Positions 40,827 to 49,160 are shown, counted from the stretch's first letter. The stretch is 61,608 nt of DNA from an uncultured Collinsella sp. (GCA_902496455.1 CABVAY010000009.1:1-61608), one strand, 5' to 3'. Notes: generated by a model from the sequence alone, not told the origin. Translations and numbers: made by a program.

Positions 40827-41717
40827 CTAGCGCCCGCGTTCCTCCATGATGATCTCGATTTCGTCGGCGTTGATGCCCACCATGGCCTCGCCCAGGTCCT
40901 CCGAAAGCTCGGCGATGAGCTTGGCATCGGTGAAGTTTGCCACGGCCTTGACGATGGCGGCGGCGCGCTTGGCGGGGTCGCCGCTCTTAAAGATGCCCGA
41001 GCCGACAAAGACGCCCTCGGCACCCAGCTGCATCATCAGCGCGGCGTCGGCGGGGGTCGCTACGCCGCCAGCGGCAAAGTTCACGACGGGAAGCTTACCC
41101 GTGGCATGGACCTCGCGCACCAGCTCGACCGGAACCTGCAGTTGCTTGGCTGCCTCAAAGAGCTCGTCGTCGCGCAGGGCAACTACGTCGCGGATCTGCT
41201 TTTGGATTTTGCGCATGTGACGCACGGCCTGAACGACGTCGCCCGTACCCGGCTCACCCTTGGTGCGAATCATCGTGGCGCCTTCGGCAACACGGCGCAG
41301 CGCCTCGCCCAGATCACGGGCGCCGCAGACAAACGGCACGTCAAACTGGGTCTTGTCGATGTGATAGACGTCATCGGCAGGGGAGAGAACCTCGGACTCG
41401 TCGATGTAATCGATCTCGATGGCCTGCAGGACCTGCGCCTCGACGATGTGACCGATGCGGCACTTGGCCATGACGGGGATGGAGACGGCCTCCTGGATGC
41501 CCTTGATCATCTTGGGGTCGCTCATGCGCGAGACGCCGCCTGCGGCACGGATGTCGGCCGGAATGCGCTCGAGTGCCATGACGGCGCAGGCGCCCGCTTC
41601 CTCGGCGATGCGCGCCTGCTCGGGTGTGGTGACGTCCATGATGACGCCGCCCTTGAGCATCTGTGCGAGTTCGCGATTGAGTTTGACGCGATCGGCCTTG
41701 CTGGTCTGTTCTGCCAT
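40827..41717 (-). CDS. pdxS: Pyridoxal 5'-phosphate synthase synthase subunit
   Basis: A 296-residue TIM barrel that makes PLP from ribose 5-phosphate, glyceraldehyde 3-phosphate and ammonia. Diagnostic stretches include LKGGVIMDVTTPEQARIAEEAGA in adjoining pieces, ESEVLSPADD, RTKGEPGTGDVVQAVRHMR and FAAGGVATPADAALMMQLG. The ATG at 41717 follows AAGGGAGCAACC; the frame extends 14 residues upstream without support. It is divergent from pdxR. Confidence 0.97.
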   Translation of the reverse strand: MAEQTSKADRVKLNRELAQMLKGGVIMDVTTPEQARIAEEAGACAVMALERIPADIRAAGGVSRMSDPKMIKGIQEAVSIPVMAKCRIGHIVEAQVLQAIEIDYIDESEVLSPADDVYHIDKTQFDVPFVCGARDLGEALRRVAEGATMIRTKGEPGTGDVVQAVRHMRKIQKQIRDVVALRDDELFEAAKQLQVPVELVREVHATGKLPVVNFAAGGVATPADAALMMQLGAEGVFVGSGIFKSGDPAKRAAAIVKAVANFTDAKLIAELSEDLGEAMVGINADEIEIIMEERGR

Positions 41718-41807
41718 GGTTGCTCCCTTGGTTGGCATGTGCATTGTTTGACGGAACATCCTATCGGGGAGCTGGGTATGGCAAAATACTCAGTTTTCGA
41801 GATAATA

Positions 41808-41851
41808 ATAAGGTCAGCTTAATATCAGATTGAACAGCTCGATAAGGTCAG
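41808..41851 (+). promoter_or_regulatory. Direct repeats ATAAGGTCAG (PdxR operator candidate)
   Basis: Two identical 10-bp direct repeats (41808-41817 and 41842-41851) are 34 bp apart start to start, just before pdxR and 90-134 bp upstream of pdxS. MocR/PdxR regulators typically bind direct repeats in such divergent gaps. Confidence 0.65.
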
Positions 41852-41862
41852 GTGGCAAACTC

Positions 41863-43296
41863 ATGCTTGACTACAATTTGGAAAAACGTGGCGAGGCATC
41901 GCTCTATGAGTATGTTTATCAGCAAATTCGAGATGATATTGTTGCTGGACGTATTGCGGCGGGGGAGCATCTTCCGTCTAAGCGCGCCTTTGCCAGTCAT
42001 CTGGGAATCAGTGTCATTACCATCGAGAATGCATATAGCCAGTTACTCGCTGAGGGCTATATTTGCTCAATGCCGCGTCGTGGCTACTACGCTTGCGAGC
42101 TTCCGGATGCACCGGTTTTGGCTTCAGCTGCGGAGGACATCGACCGAGATGCCGCCTCTGCGGGTCCCAGCGCGCATGATGTCAACGGACAGGTTGAGCT
42201 GTTCGATGCACTTTCTCCTTCCGCTTTGGAGGCGGCGCGGCTTTGGCAAAGTGCGCTACGGGCGACGCTGGCATCCGAAGACGAGCGCGAAATCTTTTCG
42301 CCCGCACCGGCGCAGGGCACCGCTCGGCTGCGACGCGCAATTGCTCACCATCTGCGCGGGACAAGGGGTATGAATGTCGACCCCAACAACATCGTTATCG
42401 GTGCAGGTGCCCAGCTGCTCGATACTATGTTGGTTCAGTTGCTTGGAGCCGACAAGGTGTATGCCGTTGAGGACCCGGGCTATTTGCGCCTGACGCGCAT
42501 CTATCAGGCCATGGGTTGCAAAGTTCGGCATATCCCGTTGGATGATGACGGCGTCGACCTGAGCACTCTGCAGAAAACTGGGACCGATGTCCTTCACCTG
42601 ATGCCGTCTCACCAATATCCAACCGGCCTGGTGACGAGCATCGCGCGTCGATATGCGCTGCTGAGCTGGGCTGCCGAACGGCCGGGTCGATATCTCATCG
42701 AAGATGACTTTGATTGTGAGTTCCGCCTTGCCGGCAAGCCGATCCCCGCACTCGCGTCGATCGATGCCGCCCAGTCGGTTATCTACACCAATACGTTTTC
42801 GAAGAGCCTGTCATCGGCGTTGCGCCTAGCGTACATGGTGCTGCCCGACGAGCTGATGGAGCGGTTTAGGCGCGACCTTGGTTTTTACGCCTCGTCGGTT
42901 AGCTCTATAGATCAAGTTGCATTGGCTCGCTTGCTGGAATCGGGTGATTACGAGCGACATGTGAACCGCGTGCGCGTTCGTGCTCGCGAGGCGCGTGATG
43001 GCCTGATGGTGCTTGTGCGGAAGGTATTTCCGGCAGGAGAGGTCTCGATCGAGCATGCAGACGCGGGCCTTTACTGCACCGTGGTTGCGGAGCGCGGAAC
43101 GGGCGGAAGCACTTTTGCACGGGCCCTCACGCGCTCGAGCATCCCTTTTATCGATATCGGTGACTGTTTTTGGTGTGCCGATGGCGCATCTGCCCCTGAA
43201 AACTCAACTCATATTCTTGTCCAGTATGACGACCTGAGTCCAAAAGTACTAACTACCTTGGAATTGCAGCTAATGGGGGGGCACTCTGCAATCTAA
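41863..43296 (+). CDS. pdxR: MocR/PdxR-type regulator (GntR HTH plus aminotransferase fold)
   Basis: A 477-residue regulator. The N-terminal GntR winged helix includes GRIAAGEHLPSKRAFASHLG. The large C-terminal domain has an aminotransferase fold with the PLP-binding lysine at about Lys314 (TNTFSKSLSSALRLAYM). PdxR proteins sense PLP and activate pdxST, which is divergent from this gene. The ATG at 41863 has a weak ribosome site (GGTGGCAAACTC). The stop codon TAA (43294-43296) is the first triplet of the 121-bp element that follows, so the C-terminus was set by, or coincides with, the element boundary. Confidence 0.9.
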   Translation: MLDYNLEKRGEASLYEYVYQQIRDDIVAGRIAAGEHLPSKRAFASHLGISVITIENAYSQLLAEGYICSMPRRGYYACELPDAPVLASAAEDIDRDAASAGPSAHDVNGQVELFDALSPSALEAARLWQSALRATLASEDEREIFSPAPAQGTARLRRAIAHHLRGTRGMNVDPNNIVIGAGAQLLDTMLVQLLGADKVYAVEDPGYLRLTRIYQAMGCKVRHIPLDDDGVDLSTLQKTGTDVLHLMPSHQYPTGLVTSIARRYALLSWAAERPGRYLIEDDFDCEFRLAGKPIPALASIDAAQSVIYTNTFSKSLSSALRLAYMVLPDELMERFRRDLGFYASSVSSIDQVALARLLESGDYERHVNRVRVRAREARDGLMVLVRKVFPAGEVSIEHADAGLYCTVVAERGTGGSTFARALTRSSIPFIDIGDCFWCADGASAPENSTHILVQYDDLSPKVLTTLELQLMGGHSAI

Positions 43297-43414
43297 GTGA
43301 GTAGACTTTTAGCACTTTGGCGACCAGGCAGTTTTGTAACAAGCTATCTACCTGCGGTTTTGAAAAGCAGGAAGACCGGCCTGCTCGGAATGTTCAAAAA
43401 AAGTCTACTCACTT
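43294..43414. mobile_element. 121-bp TIR element, copy 1 (MITE-like, three-frame stop end)
   Basis: The element starts TAAGTGAGTAGACTTTT and ends AAAAAGTCTACTCACTT, a terminal inverted repeat of about 18 bp. The first 11 bases contain TAA, TGA and TAG, one in each frame. The internal block CTACCTGCGGTTTT is shared with copies 2 and 3. Its first triplet is the pdxR stop codon. No transposase is encoded. Confidence 0.85.
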
Positions 43415-43449
43415 GCCGCGTAAAGCTTCTGCATGAGAAAAAAAATGGG

Positions 43450-43515
43450 GTTTTCAACAGGGCTTCGTCCAGCTCTCGACAAGCTTTTGGCCAGTTGGGG
43501 AGGGCTGTTGAAAAC
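43450..43515. repeat. Inverted repeat upstream of the nuclease-like gene
   Basis: GTTTTCAACAG (43450-43460) is inverted at 43505-43515. A second stem (TTGGTGCG with CGCGCCAA) lies at about 43543-43560. These occupy the 184 bp between element copy 1 and the gene start and could be leader structure or operator. Nothing else is seen there. Confidence 0.55.
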
Positions 43516-43598
43516 TTGGCAGTCCGTTCGGCGCCATTTTTGGTGCGTTCGCGCCAATGCGTGACTGACTGGGTTGAAATTCGTGTTCTCCTGTGCCT

Positions 43599-44726
43599 AT
43601 GAAGGATCTACTTTGTGACATATCGGCTTTTAGGTACTGGCGTTTGCCTCCTCAAGTCCGCGCTTTGTGTCCGTCGCTTCCACGACCGGAAGAAGACCGG
43701 CAGCGATATGATCTCGCCCGCAACCCGACGGCTGCGGTCGCGCTCGGTTTTCCGTTGCATACATTGGTTCGGACGAGAAACAAACGGACTTGTCCTGCCA
43801 GCATTAGGCAGCGGCTGTTTCTTGGTGAGCTCCCCAGGGAATCCGTGCTGGAAACGGAGCATGGATTTTTGATTACGTCTCCTCTACTGACGGCATTCAT
43901 CATGTCACGGCATCTGACGGATCTTCAGCTTCTTTTGGTATTGGCGGAGATGTGTGGCTTGTTTGCGGTGTGCGCTCTGCCTGCGGCACTTGAGGCGGAG
44001 CTTTCGCGTGCAATTGATTCGGGCGCGATTTCGACAACGTTCGGTTGGGTGCGCTGCCCGTCCGAGGACGGCGCCACTTCAAATTTATGGCGTCGAGACG
44101 CTTTGGTTTTGGGCAGAGACCTTGACCGTTTTTGTTCAGATGTTTGCGGGATGCGTTACGGCAATAGATTTATGGCGGTATCGCAACTCGTCCCATTGGG
44201 TGCCGCGTCGCCTTTTGAGGTCGAGGCGTATTTGTTGCTCGGGCTGCCGCGAGCCCTGGGAGGCGAAGGTTTTTGCGGCATAGAGCTCAATGTCGAAGTG
44301 ACGTTAAGCACAAGTGCTCGAGCGATTGTGGGAAAGTCCCGTGTATATATCGACCTACTACTTTCTACGCCGGACGGCAGGCGACAGGTGGCCATTGAAT
44401 GTCAGGGAAAGGCCTCGCACGGACGCGCAGGGGATGGCTTGCGTGACGCCGATCGCATGACGGCCCTTCAGGCCATGGGCTACGATGTGCTTCTCCTGAC
44501 ACACAGACAGATATCTGATGAGGATAGATTCCGCGCGATCGTTAAGGCCGTATGCAGGATGTTCGATGCTGAATATCGTGATAAAAGCCCGGATGAGCAA
44601 AGGGCTGAGGCATTACTCCGGTCTGAACTATTCGTTGACTGGACAAAATTGGGAGTAATCGACGGAAAGATGCCCGTTAGACGCAAAACAGCTCAATCGT
44701 GGACGGCTGCGGTTCTAAGTGAGTAG
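43599..44726 (+). CDS. Putative PD-(D/E)XK (DUF559-like) protein between two TIR elements
   Basis: A 375-residue protein. The N-terminus LLCDISAFRYWRLPPQVRAL and the stretch FLITSPLLTAFIMSRHLTDLQLLLVLAEMCGLF (in adjoining pieces) are typical of a coriobacterial family with an AbiEi-like N-terminal region. The C-terminal third resembles the DUF559/Vsr nuclease fold: YIDLLL (Asp252), then VAIECQGKASH (Glu267, Gln269, Lys271) and AADRMTALQAMGYDVLLLT-like (here DADRMTALQAMGYDVLLLT). A DNA endonuclease or antitoxin-like role is inferred. The last codons CTA AGT GAG and the TAG stop belong to element copy 2, so the element defines its end. No Shine-Dalgarno site is obvious. Codon use looks less GC-biased than in neighbours, suggesting transfer. 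Confidence 0.7.
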   Translation: MKDLLCDISAFRYWRLPPQVRALCPSLPRPEEDRQRYDLARNPTAAVALGFPLHTLVRTRNKRTCPASIRQRLFLGELPRESVLETEHGFLITSPLLTAFIMSRHLTDLQLLLVLAEMCGLFAVCALPAALEAELSRAIDSGAISTTFGWVRCPSEDGATSNLWRRDALVLGRDLDRFCSDVCGMRYGNRFMAVSQLVPLGAASPFEVEAYLLLGLPRALGGEGFCGIELNVEVTLSTSARAIVGKSRVYIDLLLSTPDGRRQVAIECQGKASHGRAGDGLRDADRMTALQAMGYDVLLLTHRQISDEDRFRAIVKAVCRMFDAEYRDKSPDEQRAEALLRSELFVDWTKLGVIDGKMPVRRKTAQSWTAAVLSE

Positions 44727-44836
44727 ACTTTTGGCGCTTTGGCGACCAAGCCGTTTTGCAACAAGTCATTTACCTGCGGCTTTATAAAGCAATATGGATG
44801 GTGTGCTCGGCAAGTTCCAAAAAGTCTACTCACTTA
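44716..44836. mobile_element. 121-bp TIR element, copy 2
   Basis: Same orientation and about the same length as copy 1, with both TAAGTGAGTAG ends intact. Its CTAAGTGAGTAG end supplies the last codons and stop of the nuclease-like gene. The internal TTTACCTGCGG block and a GTGTGCTCGG block are shared with the other copies. Confidence 0.85.
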
Positions 44837-44903
44837 GTTTTTGACGAGAAACCGATGCCGAAGGCGGTCCTATTTCAGGGAGTTAACAAGTTCGTGAGGC
44901 ACG

Positions 44904-44934
44904 AAAAAGGCCCGAACCGTGCGGTTCGGGCCTT
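44904..44934 (-). terminator. Intrinsic terminator after rubrerythrin
   Basis: AAGGCCCGAACC pairs with GGTTCGGGCCTT. On the minus strand a T-run (TTTTTCG) follows the stem. Confidence 0.85.
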
Positions 44935-44967
44935 ATCGAGCTAGAGATTGTCTCTCAGGCGGCTGGC

Positions 44968-45528
44968 TTAGCCAAAGTAGCGCTTGAGCAGGCCGGCGAA
45001 AGCCTTGCCGTGGCGGGCCTCGTCGCGAGCCATCTCGTGCACGGTGTCGTGGATGGCATCGAGACCAGCGGCCTTGGCGCGCTTGGCAAGATCAGTCTTG
45101 CCGGCGGTGGCGCCGTTCTCGGCCTCAACGCGCATCTCGAGGTTCTTCTTGGTGGAGTCGGTCACGACCTCGCCCAGGAGCTCGGCGAACTTAGCGGCGT
45201 GCTCGGCCTCCTCGTGGGCAGCCTTCTCCCAGTACAGGCCGATCTCGGGGTAACCCTCGCGATGAGCGACGCGAGCCATGGCCAGGTACATACCGACCTC
45301 GGAGCACTCGCCCTCAAAGTTGGCGCGCAGGTCGGCAACGATGTCCTCGGAGACGCCCTCCATCTTGGCGACGCCCACGACGTGCTCGGCAGCCCACTCG
45401 AGCTGGCCCTCCTCCTGCTTCAGGAAACGAGAACCGGGAACGCCGCACTGGGGGCACTTAAAATCCTCGGGCAGCTGGTCGCCGTCGAACTCTTCCACAT
45501 AACCGCAAACGGGGCAAACAAACTTCAT
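44968..45528 (-). CDS. Rubrerythrin (reverse type, NADH peroxidase-like)
   Basis: A 186-residue peroxide-reducing protein of anaerobes. Residues 1-35 are a rubredoxin-like iron site (CPVCGY, Cys5/Cys8, and CPQCG, Cys25/Cys28). The rest is a ferritin-like four-helix diiron domain with EGECSEVGMYLAMARVAHREG, EKAAHEEAEHAAKF and MARDEARHGKAFAGLL. The rubredoxin-first order is that of reverse rubrerythrin. The ATG at 45528 has AAAGGATCG upstream; a longer frame to 45633 lacks support. It is divergent from the alcohol dehydrogenase operon. Confidence 0.93.
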   Translation of the reverse strand: MKFVCPVCGYVEEFDGDQLPEDFKCPQCGVPGSRFLKQEEGQLEWAAEHVVGVAKMEGVSEDIVADLRANFEGECSEVGMYLAMARVAHREGYPEIGLYWEKAAHEEAEHAAKFAELLGEVVTDSTKKNLEMRVEAENGATAGKTDLAKRAKAAGLDAIHDTVHEMARDEARHGKAFAGLLKRYFG

Positions 45529-45750
45529 GATTCGATCCTTTCGATCGATGGCGATTGTGCGCTCGTCCGGTCCCGTAAGGGCCCTCTCCGGACGTGCGTC
45601 TTGACGAGTTCTATTATCCATAAATGTAACCAAATGTGAAGCCTATTAGGAATGATTTTTAATAAAACAATTTTGAGATATGAAGATGTTGATTGATTAA
45701 CGATTGGGAGGCCGTCTGCGATCTCTGCTGAGTACAATCGGGCGAGCAAA

Positions 45751-45766
45751 TGTTGACCTATCAACA
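45751..45766 (+). promoter_or_regulatory. Rex-like dyad TGTTGA-N4-TCAACA
   Basis: A perfect 6-bp dyad with a 4-bp spacer lies just before the AAGGAG of the alcohol dehydrogenase gene. It resembles the clostridial Rex operator (TGTTAA-N4-TTAACA) with one symmetric change per arm. Rex responds to NADH/NAD+ and often controls adh genes. AT-rich sequence upstream (45650-45700) probably holds the promoters of the divergent rubrerythrin gene. Confidence 0.5.
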
Positions 45767-45784
45767 AATGAAGGAGTTTCCTTT

Positions 45785-47005
45785 ATGCATCTAGCCCGCC
45801 GCGCCTGGTGCCGAACGTATCAAACGGTTTTTCGCATCGCATTGCCGGTACTGCCCTATACCGAGCCACGCATTTTGGAGCATGCCGAGGATGTGCCCGC
45901 GGTGCTTCAAAAACGCTCGATCCAGAAGGTCCTTATCGTGACAGACCCTGGTATTGCACGTTTGGGGCTCACGGCATCACTCGAGCGCGCGCTTACGGCT
46001 CAGGGGATTGCCGTTACGGTCTATGCCGAAACGCGTGCGAACCCTACGGTCTCGAATGTGGAGGAAGCGGCGGCGCTGTATCGAGAGAGCGCCTGCCAGG
46101 CCATTATCGGCTTTGGCGGCGGTTCGGCCATGGACTGCGCCAAGGGCGTGGGCGCACGCATCGCGCAGCCAAACAAGCCCATCAACAAGATGCGCGGCCT
46201 GCTGCGCGTCCACCGTCTCCTGCCGCTACTTATTGCGGTTCCCACTACCGCCGGTACGGGAAGCGAAGTCACGCTCGCGGCGGTTATCACCGATAACGAG
46301 ACGCACTATAAATACCCCATTAACGACTTTGTGCTCATCCCGCGTTTTGCGGTGCACGACCCCGAGTTTACGCGCGGGTTGCCGGCGTCCACCACGGGGC
46401 AGACGGGTATGGATGCCCTGACGCATGCTGTCGAGGCCTTTATCGGCCGTAGCACCACGCCCTACACGCGCAAGATGGCGCGTCAGGCGGTCCAGCTCAT
46501 CCGCGACAATTTGCTCGAGGCCTATGAGCATGGCGACGACATGCGTGCGCGCCGCAATATGCTTTCGGCGGCGTATAAGGCGGGCGTTGCGTTTACCCGC
46601 TCCTATGTCGGATATGTGCATGCCATCGCGCACAGTCTGGGCGGCCGATACGGAATTCCGCACGGTTTGGCCAACGCGATCATCCTGCCGCACATGCTTC
46701 GCGCTTATGGTGACGCCGCCGCCCCCAAGCTTGCCGATCTTGCTCGCATGGCGGGCGTTGCGCCGGCTACCGCGCGGGACAGTCTTGCAGCCGAGGCCTT
46801 TATCGATTGGGTCGACCGCATGAACGAGGCCCTGGGAATCCCCAAATATGTCTCGGGTATTCGCCGCTCCGACATTCCCGAGATGGCGGCGCATGCCGAT
46901 GCCGAGGCCAATCCCTTGTACCCCGTTCCTCTTTTAATGGACCGCCTGGAGCTCGAGCATATGTACGAAGTTGTTGCAGGTGGTATGTTTGAGGACGAGA
47001 ACTAG
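45785..47005 (+). CDS. Iron-containing alcohol dehydrogenase
   Basis: A 406-residue NAD(P)-linked alcohol dehydrogenase of the Fe-ADH group. The nucleotide site is IIGFGGGSAMDCAKGVGA, then TTAGTGSEVTLAAVIT. Iron ligands lie in DALTHAVEAF and in HAIAHSLGGRYGIPHGLANAIILPH, split over two pieces. The ATG at 45785 has AAGGAGTTTCC in front. The aldehyde dehydrogenase gene starts 8 bp after its stop, so the pair oxidises an alcohol to an acid or reduces in the other direction during fermentation. The exact substrate is not clear. Confidence 0.92.
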   Translation: MHLARRAWCRTYQTVFRIALPVLPYTEPRILEHAEDVPAVLQKRSIQKVLIVTDPGIARLGLTASLERALTAQGIAVTVYAETRANPTVSNVEEAAALYRESACQAIIGFGGGSAMDCAKGVGARIAQPNKPINKMRGLLRVHRLLPLLIAVPTTAGTGSEVTLAAVITDNETHYKYPINDFVLIPRFAVHDPEFTRGLPASTTGQTGMDALTHAVEAFIGRSTTPYTRKMARQAVQLIRDNLLEAYEHGDDMRARRNMLSAAYKAGVAFTRSYVGYVHAIAHSLGGRYGIPHGLANAIILPHMLRAYGDAAAPKLADLARMAGVAPATARDSLAAEAFIDWVDRMNEALGIPKYVSGIRRSDIPEMAAHADAEANPLYPVPLLMDRLELEHMYEVVAGGMFEDEN

Positions 47006-47013
47006 GAGGGTCC

Positions 47014-48393
47014 ATGAATACCGAGGAAATCGCGCGCATTGTCGGCGAGCAGCGCGCCTATTTTAAGACGCACGCCACGTTTGATGTCGATGCTCGACGT
47101 CGCGCCCTCGTGCGCCTGCGCGATACGGTATGGGCGCACGAGGCCGATATTGCCCATGCGCTCAAGACCGATTTGGGTAAGTCGCATGACGAGGCATATA
47201 TGTGCGAGATCGGCACCTCGCTTTCCGAGATTCGTCATCAGATCGCTCATGTGGCTCGATGGAGTCGTCCGCGACTACGTCCGTGCGACCTTGCCAATGC
47301 CGTGAGCGTGTGCAAGACGCAAGCCGTGCCCTATGGCGTCACGCTCATCATGGCTCCGTGGAACTACCCGTTTTTGCTGACGCTCGAGCCGCTCGCCGGC
47401 GCGCTCGCCGCGGGTAACACCGTGGTCATCAAGCCGAGTGCCTATGCGCCGGCTTCGAGCGCGGTGCTCAGACAGATTTGCGAGGAAGCATTTGATCCGT
47501 GCCTGGTGACGGTCGTCGAAGGCGGGCGTGCCGAGAATGAGGCGCTGCTCGATGAATGCTGGGACAAGATCTTCTTTACCGGTAGCGTTCCGGTCGGCAA
47601 GCTCGTCATGGAGCGCGCAAGTAAAAACCTTACGCCCGTGACGCTTGAGCTGGGCGGAAAGAGCCCCTGCATCGTGGATGCGACGGCAAACTTGAAGATT
47701 GCAGCACGGCGTATCGCCTTTGGTAAATGGCTCAACGTGGGGCAGACCTGCGTGGCGCCCGACTACCTGCTGGTCGATGCGCACGTGCACGACGAGCTGC
47801 TGGACCTTATCAAGGAGGAGGTCCGCCGTATGTTTGGCGAGCATCCGCTCGATAACGAGGACTACGGTCATATCGTCAACGCCAAGCATTTCGTGCGTGT
47901 GCGCGGGCTAATCGATCCCGATAAGGTCGTGCTTGGAGGTGCCGCGCGCGAGGCTTCGCTCAAGATCGAGCCGACGATTTTGGACGGCGTGGCCCCCGAT
48001 GACGCCGTGATGCAGGAGGAGATTTTCGGCCCGATCTTACCGGTGTTGACGTTTGATGACCTGGATGAGGCCGAGACGTTTATCACGGATCGTCCGACGC
48101 CGCTGGCCCTGTATATCTTTAGCCAGGATCGCGCAGTTCAGCAGCGTTTTGTGTGTTACGTGCCCTTTGGTGGCGGCTGTGTCAACGACACGATTATGCA
48201 TTTGGCCACGAGCCATATGGGCTTTGGCGGCATGGGCGCGAGCGGTATGGGGCAGTACCATGGACGTGAGAGCTTCGATACGTTTAGCCACAAGAAGAGC
48301 ATCGTGAACAAGGCAACCTGGCTGGACGTGCCATTCCGCTATGCGCCCTACGCAAGCTGGAAGCACAAATTCGTGCGCATGTTTGTGCATTAG
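47014..48393 (+). CDS. NAD(P)-dependent aldehyde dehydrogenase (class 3-like)
   Basis: A 459-residue enzyme that oxidises aldehydes. The general-base Glu is in VTLELGGKSPCIV and the nucleophile Cys in NVGQTCVAPDY. The NAD site includes MAPWNYPFLLTLEPLAGALAAGN in adjoining pieces and FTGSVPVGK. The short length (about 460) and the hydrophobic end (SIVNKATWLDVPFRYAPY) fit the class 3/fatty aldehyde type. AGGAGGGTCC precedes the ATG. It is the second gene of the operon with the Fe-ADH, and an intrinsic terminator follows directly. Confidence 0.92.
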   Translation: MNTEEIARIVGEQRAYFKTHATFDVDARRRALVRLRDTVWAHEADIAHALKTDLGKSHDEAYMCEIGTSLSEIRHQIAHVARWSRPRLRPCDLANAVSVCKTQAVPYGVTLIMAPWNYPFLLTLEPLAGALAAGNTVVIKPSAYAPASSAVLRQICEEAFDPCLVTVVEGGRAENEALLDECWDKIFFTGSVPVGKLVMERASKNLTPVTLELGGKSPCIVDATANLKIAARRIAFGKWLNVGQTCVAPDYLLVDAHVHDELLDLIKEEVRRMFGEHPLDNEDYGHIVNAKHFVRVRGLIDPDKVVLGGAAREASLKIEPTILDGVAPDDAVMQEEIFGPILPVLTFDDLDEAETFITDRPTPLALYIFSQDRAVQQRFVCYVPFGGGCVNDTIMHLATSHMGFGGMGASGMGQYHGRESFDTFSHKKSIVNKATWLDVPFRYAPYASWKHKFVRMFVH

Positions 48394-48439
48394 GAAATGG
48401 CAGGTAATACGAACAAGTGTTCCTATTACCTGTCATTTA
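48394..48439 (+). terminator. Hairpin terminator of the ADH-ALDH operon
   Basis: AAATG.CAGGTAATA pairs with TATTACCTG.CATTT (one mismatch) around a 14-nt loop, starting at the base after the ALDH stop codon. Confidence 0.75.
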
Positions 48440-48470
48440 CGTTAGACTACTGCTATGGGGTACGGATGGG

Positions 48471-48495
48471 CCAATTCCCTTTAGAAGGGAATTGG
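48471..48495 (+). promoter_or_regulatory. Perfect hairpin occluding a ribosome-binding site
   Basis: CCAATTCCCTT pairs with AAGGGAATTGG around TAG, a perfect 11-bp stem. The distal arm holds the AAGGGA Shine-Dalgarno site of the 27-residue peptide whose ATG is 2 bp further on. Translation should be blocked unless the stem is opened. Confidence 0.8.
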
Positions 48496-48496
48496 T

Positions 48497-48580
48497 ATGA
48501 ACGTAAGCGATGTTATTTCGTTACTGGCGTTGTTAATCGCGGCTATCGAACTCGGCCTGTTTATCGGCCGAATGAAATAG
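48497..48580 (+). CDS. 27-residue hydrophobic peptide, type I toxin candidate
   Basis: The peptide begins MNVSDVISLLALLIAAIELG and ends LFIGRMK, one membrane span with a basic tail. Size and layout recall the short holin-like or Fst/TxpA-type toxins, though no named family is certain. Its ribosome site is locked in a perfect hairpin (48471-48495), a common brake on type I toxin mRNAs. The antisense RNA, if any, was not identified. The following 235 bp (48581-48815) have no convincing gene, and could encode one. It is too short for routine gene calling. Confidence 0.55.
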   Translation: MNVSDVISLLALLIAAIELGLFIGRMK

Positions 48581-48815
48581 CCGCCCCCGCGTAAGCGAAG
48601 ACGGCCACTTCTCACGATGAAAACGTGTATCGGAGTTGGCAAGACCCGCTGCCACGGGTGCCATCCGTACCCCTATCTTATCTGCAAGCGTTCTGTCTCG
48701 CAAGCGTTGCGGCAACTGGGTGAAAGGCGCGAGCGGGTGAATTCGTGTCCGCACGGGCCCGTAAACTTCTCGGTAAGGTTAAGCGCCGGTTTATCCGGCC
48801 GTTAGAGGAGTTGCC

Positions 48816-49142
48816 ATGTACGAGCCTTCACGTGTTCTTCTGTCATTTCATATCGCAGGATTTCAATATGCCGACGGCGCTTTGGTCCTAGGCGATCTTA
48901 AAGTGGGCGATAAACTGACGCTGTGCGCCGAGCGCGATAATCCCCATGATCCCGAGGCGGTTGCGATTTGCTATGGCAACACCAAGCTTGGCTATGTTCC
49001 GGGAAACGAGGTCGGCCCGCTGTCCTTGATGATGTATTACGGCCATGAGGACGTATTTGAGGCCCGCGTGCAACAGGTTGCTCCCGAGCGCAGCCCGTGG
49101 CATCAGGTGCGTGTTGGACTCTACGTGGTGGATGCTCGCTAA
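48816..49142 (+). CDS. HIRAN-domain protein
   Basis: A 108-residue stand-alone HIRAN domain: FHIAGFQYADGALVLGDLKVG, AERDNPHDPEAVAI and KLGYVPGNEV are the hallmark stretches. HIRAN domains bind ends of damaged or single-stranded DNA in eukaryotic helicases such as HLTF; bacterial single-domain forms are uncharacterised. The ATG at 48816 has AGAGGAGTTGCC in front. An acidic small protein gene follows after 18 bp, probably in one transcript. Confidence 0.87.
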   Translation: MYEPSRVLLSFHIAGFQYADGALVLGDLKVGDKLTLCAERDNPHDPEAVAICYGNTKLGYVPGNEVGPLSLMMYYGHEDVFEARVQQVAPERSPWHQVRVGLYVVDAR

Positions 49143-49160
49143 TCGGTAAGGGAGACTGCC

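Noticed and set aside
45600..45700. PerR or Fur box in front of rubrerythrin
   Set aside because: The AT-rich stretch does not match either consensus closely enough to claim a site.
48617..48805. 62-residue frame with several Cys residues
   Set aside because: No good ribosome site, and the composition is unlike the real genes nearby; left as non-coding or possible antisense-RNA region.
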